DNA of 11,675 bases from Spirochaetaceae bacterium (lineage in GTDB: Bacteria > Spirochaetota > Spirochaetia > CADAEX01), in assembly GCA_009778835.1 (NCBI GenBank), contig WRFK01000030.1, positions 1-11,675 of the forward strand. The letters are read 5' to 3'. The notes beneath the pieces were generated by a model, which was given only the letters and a program-made list of their open reading frames with translations, was not told the DNA's origin and made no database searches. The position numbers and the translations under genes are program-made. Shown here one piece after another: positions 6,844 to 11,675 of this stretch (the stretch's first letter is position 1; every line of letters starts with the position of its first letter).

Positions 6844-8041
6844 TAACAGCATCTCCTTCAAGATGATCAAGCTTGCAATACTCATTGGGCATGTGCGCTG
6901 TTTCGTTTATCCTGCTCCACACAACAGCATCGATCCCTTTGTTTCTCAGGAATGACGCAACAGTTCCTCCTCCTATTCCTATAACTTTTGATTTTTTGCC
7001 ATACACTTCCTTGATTGCTTTTTTAAGAAGAGAGACAATAAGCGATTTTTTGGAAGTTGAGAGTGAAGAGACTTTTTGCACTATTTCATATTTTATTTCT
7101 ACTTTGTATTTTTTTTCAATTTTTTTAATAACTTTTTTAATGCCCGAGAGGATCTTGTCTGCCCCTGTTTTTGGAAGTATTCTGCAATCAAGATAAAAAA
7201 CATCTTCTCCGGGTATTGTATTTATATTTGGCACATTTGCCTCTTTTTTTGTCGGAGTTATGGTTGTTCCCGGAGGATTAAAAATAGGGTCATGGTCGCC
7301 AATGCTTTTTTCAAATTCCGCAAGCGCGTGAATAAGTTCCGCAGAAGCTGCAAAAGCATTTCTTCCAAGATTTGGTCTTGATGCATGGCACTGTTTGCCC
7401 AATGTTGTAATTTTCAGCCATAAAATATTTTTCTCTGCGATTTCTATAAGAGTGCCGCTTTTATCTCCGGAGTCGGGGACAAGCACAAAATCTTCTTTTT
7501 TAAAAAGATCATGTTTTTCTATAAGAAATTTAATGCCGTATTCAGACCCCATTTCTTCATCTGCGACAAAAAGAAGTTTTACATCATATTCCGGCACAAT
7601 ATTATTTTCCATAAGAGAGAGAGCCGCAAACACAGAAGCAGTAAGCCCCTGCTGGTTATCTTCGACACCCCTGCCGTAGATTTTGTTGGTTTCAACCTTT
7701 AGTTGATAAGGGTCGTTACTCCATAGAGAGAGTTCTCCTGGCGGAACAATATCGATATGAGACATGATCCAGAAAGCTCTGTCATGTTTTTTGCCCGGGA
7801 TCTCAAGCACCATATTGGGCCGTATTCCCCCTTCGGCTCTTGTATCTTCCGCATTATACCAATTTACTTTTCCCATTTTTTTTGATTCAAGCCAGTTTTC
7901 AAGAGCTTTTGCTTTTGCAAGCTCCCCTTTTCCCCCTGAATCAGGCGAGATAGCCGGTATTGAGGTTAAAAGCCTTTGAAATTCTATTATCTCTTCTCTT
8001 GCTGAAACTATATATTTTTTTATCAACTTTTTTTCCTGCAT
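6812..8041 (-). CDS. M20 family metallopeptidase (ArgE/DapE-like)
   Basis: A 409-residue cytoplasmic di-zinc hydrolase of the ArgE/DapE/CPG2/PepV superfamily, predicted to cleave an amide bond in a small peptide or N-acylated amino acid; the substrate cannot be read from sequence. All usual metal and catalytic residues are visible: His95 and Asp97 in SHIDIV, Asp128 in GRGVEDNQQG, Glu162-Glu163 in ADEEMGS (162 as general base), Asp190 in LVPDSGD, and His383 in INETAHMPNE. The dimerisation/lid domain sits at about 205-320, with His219 in KQCHASRP. The length is normal for the family and the protein has no signal peptide. The start is supported by AGGAG 7 nt upstream. The gene is transcribed toward the secreted-protein gene and overlaps its end by 32 bp, and is divergent from the SH3 lipoprotein. 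A broad dipeptidase or a carboxypeptidase is as likely as a biosynthetic DapE or ArgE. Confidence 0.9.
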   Translation of the reverse strand: MQEKKLIKKYIVSAREEIIEFQRLLTSIPAISPDSGGKGELAKAKALENWLESKKMGKVNWYNAEDTRAEGGIRPNMVLEIPGKKHDRAFWIMSHIDIVPPGELSLWSNDPYQLKVETNKIYGRGVEDNQQGLTASVFAALSLMENNIVPEYDVKLLFVADEEMGSEYGIKFLIEKHDLFKKEDFVLVPDSGDKSGTLIEIAEKNILWLKITTLGKQCHASRPNLGRNAFAASAELIHALAEFEKSIGDHDPIFNPPGTTITPTKKEANVPNINTIPGEDVFYLDCRILPKTGADKILSGIKKVIKKIEKKYKVEIKYEIVQKVSSLSTSKKSLIVSLLKKAIKEVYGKKSKVIGIGGGTVASFLRNKGIDAVVWSRINETAHMPNEYCKLDHLEGDAVIMAYLMAGCL

Positions 8042-8048
8042 ATTGTAT

Positions 8049-8053
8049 CTCCT
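8049..8053 (-). promoter_or_regulatory. Ribosome-binding site for the M20 peptidase gene
   Basis: CTCCT on the + strand reads AGGAG on the - strand, 7 nt before the ATG at 8041. This supports the annotated start. Confidence 0.75.
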
Positions 8054-8103
8054 GATTTATATATTAGAATTTTGAGAGATATTTTAAAAGAGATATAATC
8101 AAA

Positions 8104-8132
8104 TTTATATAAAAAACAGAGGTGCTTAACAA
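8104..8132 (-). promoter_or_regulatory. Candidate promoter of the M20 peptidase gene
   Basis: Reading the - strand: -35 TTGTTA (8132-8127, four of six consensus bases), a 17-bp spacer and -10 TATAAA (8109-8104, five of six). The expected start is near 8097, giving a leader of about 55 nt. Its -35 overlaps the -35 of the divergent promoter. Confidence 0.55.
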
Positions 8133-8154
8133 GGTGGCTCTATATTGATATAAT
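8126..8154 (+). promoter_or_regulatory. Promoter of the SH3 lipoprotein / ABC-F operon
   Basis: -35 TTAACA (8126-8131, five of six consensus bases), a 17-bp spacer and a perfect -10 TATAAT (8149-8154). The expected start is at about 8160-8163, leaving about 24 nt to the TTG start at 8185 and a normal ribosome-binding site inside that leader. A 7-bp inverted repeat, TGGCTCT (8135-8141) and AGAGCCA (8161-8167), flanks the -10 box and could be an operator. Confidence 0.7.
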
Positions 8155-8174
8155 CTAAAAAGAGCCAAAGTGCC

Positions 8175-8180
8175 GGAGGA
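8175..8180 (+). promoter_or_regulatory. Ribosome-binding site selecting a TTG start at 8185
   Basis: GGAGGA ends 4 nt before the TTG at 8185 (GGAGG ends 5 nt before). An upstream in-frame GTG at 8170 would place this Shine-Dalgarno inside the coding region and leave only about 8 nt of leader, so TTG is preferred. Confidence 0.7.
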
Positions 8181-8184
8181 TTTT

Positions 8185-9459
8185 TTGAAAGCTTTTTTAA
8201 TGCTATTGATATTGCTTTTTTCATCTTCATGTTCCAAAGGGGCAATAGGGTATCTTGTTGTAATATGGCCGCCGGAGAAGTCTGCGCTTGAATCAGGGGA
8301 AATCATTAAAGTAATCTCCCAATCAGAAATAAGAAATGTATATGTTATAGAAAAAGAAAAAAAAATAAGAGAAGAAATTCCCAGATATACAGGAAGATTT
8401 TTTAGCAAAAAGAAAGAAGCTGAAAAATTTTTTAAACAATACGAGCCTTATATTGATATGTTTGCATATTCCGAGGCAAGCCTTAATGTAAGAAATTCTC
8501 CGGATGTTTCTTCTGGCAGGGAATATAGGCTAAGGCCGAGCCAGGTTGTAAAAGTAATAAACAAATTGCCGAACCCTTCTGTTATAAACAATGTATCCGG
8601 ATATTGGATAGAAGTTTTAACAGAAGATGGATTTGATGGCTATTGTTTTGACAAAAATCTTACAATATATAAAAAAGAGAATGTTCTTTCCAAAGAAGGT
8701 AATACAGAAAAGCTTGTTAACAGTTTTTTTGATAATAAATGGTACCCTTCTTCCTATATAGAGATAATAAATAGCAATAAAATTGTTATAGAAAAACTAA
8801 GAACAGGCGAGGGGCTTTTTCCGGACAGGGATAATAAAAAAATAGTAGTCCAGACAGGAAAAGAGAGGATCGAATTTTCTTTTAGCAATATACTTTTTTC
8901 AGGCAATAATACTATTGCTTTTCAGGGTTCTCCTGTTGAAGTAATTTTCTATTCAGCAGAAAAAATTTATGTAAAATACACTTATATGGGGATAGATTAT
9001 TTATCTTTTTATACAACACTTGAAAAACATATAGATCAATATGTGGAAGCGGAGATTGATCGCAGAAATAAAGTTATGGATTTGTTCTACAAAAGGGGAA
9101 GGTATCTTACAAGCGATCTTTATGGTTCAATAGGGCTCGAAGATAGAAGAAAATTTTCCTGGACAGGATATGTGAACCTTGTGCCTGATGTTATTCCGTT
9201 TGGTTATGGGAGCTCCGGAACAGTAAGAAATAATTATTTTTTATCGAATAGCATTAATAAGAAATTCGACGGAGTTTTATCATTTGTATTTGACACAAGC
9301 GTAAGAGAGATAATACTTGCCTATTTTTATGTTGATAATGGTGTGCAATTTACATATATATCTGAAAAGAACATTGAGAACAATATTATATCCTCTGTTC
9401 CGGATGATTCTCCTGTGTTATTTTTCAGACAGAATTTACGGCCCCAGGATGCGGAATAG
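8185..9459 (+). CDS. SH3-domain lipoprotein of unknown function, TTG start
   Basis: With the TTG start the protein has 424 residues and opens MKAFLMLLILLFSSSC, a short signal peptide with the lipidated Cys at residue 16. The -3 position is Ser rather than Leu, which fits the relaxed lipoboxes known in spirochaetes. GGAGGA just upstream and the promoter at 8126-8154 support this start over GTG 8170. A bacterial SH3-like domain lies at about residues 97-165 (ASLNVRNSPD, then GYWIEVLTEDGFDGYCF); such domains often bind cell-wall peptides. After about residue 180 comes a beta-rich region (WYPSSYIEIINSNKIVIE and following) and a C-terminal domain ending in a hydrophilic tail. I know similar SH3 lipoproteins of unknown role in treponemes but cannot name an orthologue. 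The ABC-F gene starts 6 bp after the stop, so both probably share one transcript. Confidence 0.8.
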   Translation: MKAFLMLLILLFSSSCSKGAIGYLVVIWPPEKSALESGEIIKVISQSEIRNVYVIEKEKKIREEIPRYTGRFFSKKKEAEKFFKQYEPYIDMFAYSEASLNVRNSPDVSSGREYRLRPSQVVKVINKLPNPSVINNVSGYWIEVLTEDGFDGYCFDKNLTIYKKENVLSKEGNTEKLVNSFFDNKWYPSSYIEIINSNKIVIEKLRTGEGLFPDRDNKKIVVQTGKERIEFSFSNILFSGNNTIAFQGSPVEVIFYSAEKIYVKYTYMGIDYLSFYTTLEKHIDQYVEAEIDRRNKVMDLFYKRGRYLTSDLYGSIGLEDRRKFSWTGYVNLVPDVIPFGYGSSGTVRNNYFLSNSINKKFDGVLSFVFDTSVREIILAYFYVDNGVQFTYISEKNIENNIISSVPDDSPVLFFRQNLRPQDAE

Positions 9460-9465
9460 CAAAAA

Positions 9466-11427
9466 ATGTCGTTTGTTAATATAACAGGTATCTCTGTCGC
9501 GTATAGCAACAGAGATGTTATTGATAAAATAAATCTCAATATATCTGAAAACTCAAAAATAGCATTAGCTGGGGCAAACGGAAGCGGCAAGACAACTCTT
9601 CTTAAAGTCATTGTTGGACAGATAACGCCTGACAGTGGTTCTGTTTCAATGCAGAAAGAGACAAGAATTTCTTATCTTCCCCAGTCCGGAGTGGTTTATT
9701 CCGGGCAGACCCTTTTTAACGAAGCTGATAGAGCATTTATTATTTTCCAAAAAATGATTGAAAGAATAACAGAGATTGAAAAAGAGCTGGCTCTTTGTAA
9801 AGAGGGGGAGAAAAATGTTTCTTCTCTTCTCGAAGAACATCATACACTTCAGGAAGCAGTTTTAAACAGCGGATATTATGAAAGGGAAGGGGAGATAGAA
9901 ACAGTTCTTATGGGGCTTGGGTTTTCAAGAGCAGATCTTGAAAAAATGACAGAAAGTTTTTCCGGAGGCTGGCAGATGAGAATTGCGCTTGCAAGGACTC
10001 TGCTTGAAAAACCCGATATTCTGCTCCTTGATGAGCCAACCAACTATCTGGATATAGAAGCAAGGCAGTGGCTTGAAGATTTTCTGTATAAATTTAAAGG
10101 CGGCTATATAATCGTATCGCATGATAAATTTTTTCTTGATGTAACATGCAATGAAGTTATAGAACTTTTTAGCGGAAAGCTCAGCAGGTATAAAGGTAAC
10201 TACACAGAGTACGAAAAAATAAGGGAGCAGGAGCTTGAGGCTCTTATCCAGCGTTATGAGAGACAGCAGGAAGAGATAGAAAAAACCGAACAGTTTATAA
10301 ACAGGTTCAGGTATAATGCATCAAAAGCAGCTCTTGTTCAAAGCAGAATAAAACAGCTTGAAAATATTGAAAAAATAGAAATTCCCGAAAGCCTTAAAAA
10401 AATGCGTTTTAAATTTCCCTCTCCTCCGCACTCAGGAAAAGAAGTTCTTGTAATTGAAGAGTTAAATAAATTTTATGGAGATTTTCAGGCTCTTAAGAAT
10501 ATAAATTTTTATGTAACCAGGGGAGAGAAAATCGCTCTTGCCGGAAAAAACGGAGCAGGAAAATCAACTTTGTTAAGAATATTATCGCAGACAGACAAAG
10601 AGTATTCCGGAAATATAAGACCAGGCAAAGATGTAAGCATTGGTTATTTTTCCCAGGACTTTGAGGCAACTCTTAATAACAACAATTCTGTAGTAGAGGA
10701 GATTGAGTCTTCTTCTCCGACAGAGCTTATTCCATCTTTAAGAAATCTTCTTGGGGCTTTTTTGTTCAGGGGAGATGATATACAAAAAAAGATCTCTTAT
10801 CTTTCCGGAGGAGAAAAAAACCGTATAGCGCTTTTGAAGCTCCTTCTCCATCCTTCAAATTTGCTTATACTTGATGAGCCTACAAACCATCTTGACCTTA
10901 ACTCCAAAGATATTCTTCTTGAGGCTTTAAAAAAATATTCCGGCACTCTTATTTTTGTTTCCCACGACAGATATTTTATTGAAAAGCTTGCGACGCGGGT
11001 ATTAGAGCTTGATAATGGAATTGCGAAAGATTATCCGGGAGGATATGACTATTATCTTTTTAGAAAGCAAAAAGAAGAAAGTGAAAGATCCGGGAAGCAG
11101 GATGACCCCCTTTTTGTTGGGAATGTTTCAAAAGACTTTGTATCCCCAAAAGAAAGCAGACAGGATCAGGCAGAAGATAGAGAAAAAGAAAAAACTGTAA
11201 AAAAAGAAAAAAGAAGGCTGGAAAAAAGAGCAGAAGAAATTATGGCTCTTGTTGATGATCTTGATCAGAAAGCAAAGCAGATCGAAGAGATGATGGGAAA
11301 AGTGGAATTTTATTCAGATGGGCAAAAGATCAAAGAACTCAAAGAAAACCTGCGGCAAAATAAAAACAGCCAGGCAGAGCTGCTTAATGAATGGGAAAGT
11401 ATCGAAGCAGCCTTAAAGTCTTTTTGA
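9466..11427 (+). CDS. ABC-F family ATPase (Uup/YdiF-like)
   Basis: A 653-residue soluble protein with two ABC ATPase domains and no membrane segments, so it is not a transporter; ABC-F proteins act on ribosomes in translation or antibiotic protection (family knowledge). Domain 1: Walker A GANGSGKTT (36-44), signature SFSGGWQ (164-170), Walker B LLLDEPTN with Glu190. The interdomain linker (about 225-300) is a charged helical pair containing YKGNYTEYEKIREQ and FRYNASKAALVQSRIKQLE. Domain 2: GKNGAGKST (360-368), signature YLSGGEKNR (445-453), Walker B with Glu471 in DEPTNHLD. A Lys/Glu-rich spacer leads to a C-terminal coiled coil (about 585-650) of the type that binds DNA or RNA in Uup. Both catalytic Glu residues are present. 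The linker is modest in length, which argues for a housekeeping Uup/YdiF-type protein rather than a dedicated resistance factor. The gene begins 6 bp after the lipoprotein stop with a weak RBS, so translational coupling is likely. Confidence 0.92.
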   Translation: MSFVNITGISVAYSNRDVIDKINLNISENSKIALAGANGSGKTTLLKVIVGQITPDSGSVSMQKETRISYLPQSGVVYSGQTLFNEADRAFIIFQKMIERITEIEKELALCKEGEKNVSSLLEEHHTLQEAVLNSGYYEREGEIETVLMGLGFSRADLEKMTESFSGGWQMRIALARTLLEKPDILLLDEPTNYLDIEARQWLEDFLYKFKGGYIIVSHDKFFLDVTCNEVIELFSGKLSRYKGNYTEYEKIREQELEALIQRYERQQEEIEKTEQFINRFRYNASKAALVQSRIKQLENIEKIEIPESLKKMRFKFPSPPHSGKEVLVIEELNKFYGDFQALKNINFYVTRGEKIALAGKNGAGKSTLLRILSQTDKEYSGNIRPGKDVSIGYFSQDFEATLNNNNSVVEEIESSSPTELIPSLRNLLGAFLFRGDDIQKKISYLSGGEKNRIALLKLLLHPSNLLILDEPTNHLDLNSKDILLEALKKYSGTLIFVSHDRYFIEKLATRVLELDNGIAKDYPGGYDYYLFRKQKEESERSGKQDDPLFVGNVSKDFVSPKESRQDQAEDREKEKTVKKEKRRLEKRAEEIMALVDDLDQKAKQIEEMMGKVEFYSDGQKIKELKENLRQNKNSQAELLNEWESIEAALKSF

Positions 11428-11468
11428 TGATTAAGGCAAGCTCTGTAAGGAAAAGTATAAATGGGCTA

Positions 11469-11675
11469 TCATTGCGAGCATGAAGAAGCCCTGTCATTGC
11501 GAGGATGGAGAAGCCCTGTCATTGCGAGGATGGAGAAGCCCTGTCATTGCGAGGATGAAGAAGCCCTGTCATTGCGAGGATGAAGAAGCCCTGTCATTGC
11601 GAGGATGAAGAAGCCCTGTCATTGCGAGGATGAAGAAGCCCTGTCATTGCGAGGATGAAGAAGCCCTGTCATTGC
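11469..11675 (+). repeat. 25-bp tandem repeat array, running off the window
   Basis: Eight full 25-bp units start at 11469, 11494, 11519, 11544, 11569, 11594, 11619 and 11644, plus 7 bases of a ninth. Each begins TCATTGCGAG and ends AAGCCCTG. Unit 1 has C instead of G at unit position 11, units 2 and 3 have G instead of A at position 15, and units 4-8 are identical. There are no spacers, so it is not a CRISPR. The period is not a multiple of 3 and one frame carries TGA once per unit, so no long reading frame crosses it. The stretch 11428-11468 before it holds no gene or clear terminator. The unit start resembles GTCATTGCGAG, the beginning of a widespread intergenic bacterial repeat (recalled, not checked). 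Confidence 0.92.

Noticed and set aside
6873..7979. Several + strand open frames across the peptidase region
   Set aside because: They are antisense to an M20 peptidase with every catalytic residue intact and have no recognisable domains.
8064..8408. Small - strand gene opposite the SH3 lipoprotein start
   Set aside because: It covers the two promoters and the signal-peptide region of a well-supported gene and has no RBS or recognisable domain.
11469..11675. CRISPR array
   Set aside because: Units abut directly with no variable spacers and no cas gene is nearby; it is a simple tandem repeat.

Overview
The window looks like a piece of a spirochaete chromosome, most likely a Treponema or close relative. 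The signs are a very long surface-type protein built from MSGG-x-I-x-GN repeats with an architecture I associate with treponemes, two lipoproteins (one with a relaxed, spirochaete-like lipobox), AT-rich coding sequence, and intergenic palindromic and tandem repeats. The genus is inferred from family knowledge; no taxonomic marker gene is present.

Layout. Positions 1-3233 (+) hold the 3' part of a giant repeat protein. Its frame is open to the left edge, so the true start lies outside. A 17-bp G-U-containing hairpin follows at 3243-3287. A consensus sigma-70-type promoter (3337-3365) then drives a TPR-containing lipoprotein (3389-4459). A cluster of duplicated palindromes (4457-4549) separates it from a secreted MltD-like lytic transglycosylase with two LysM domains (4572-5921). 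A small secreted protein of unknown function follows (5974-6843). Its 3' end overlaps by 32 bp the 3' end of a convergent M20 family metallopeptidase (6812-8041, -). The peptidase gene diverges from an SH3-domain lipoprotein (8185-9459, +). The two promoters in this gap appear to share one -35 heptamer at 8126-8132. An ABC-F ATPase (9466-11427, +) follows the lipoprotein after 6 bp and is probably in its operon. The right end (11469-11675) is a tandem array of 25-bp units running off the window.

How the genes relate. The lipoprotein, transglycosylase and small secreted protein all act in the envelope, and the SH3 lipoprotein probably does too. The peptidase and the ABC-F protein are cytoplasmic housekeeping-type proteins. 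I see no defence system, prophage, transposase, tRNA, rRNA or CRISPR. The least ordinary material is regulatory and structural: the overlapping divergent promoters, the duplicated hairpins, the G-U hairpin, the 25-bp array and the two-lobed repeat protein. Three gene starts are set by signal peptides plus promoter or RBS positions: 3389, 4572 and 8185 (a TTG).
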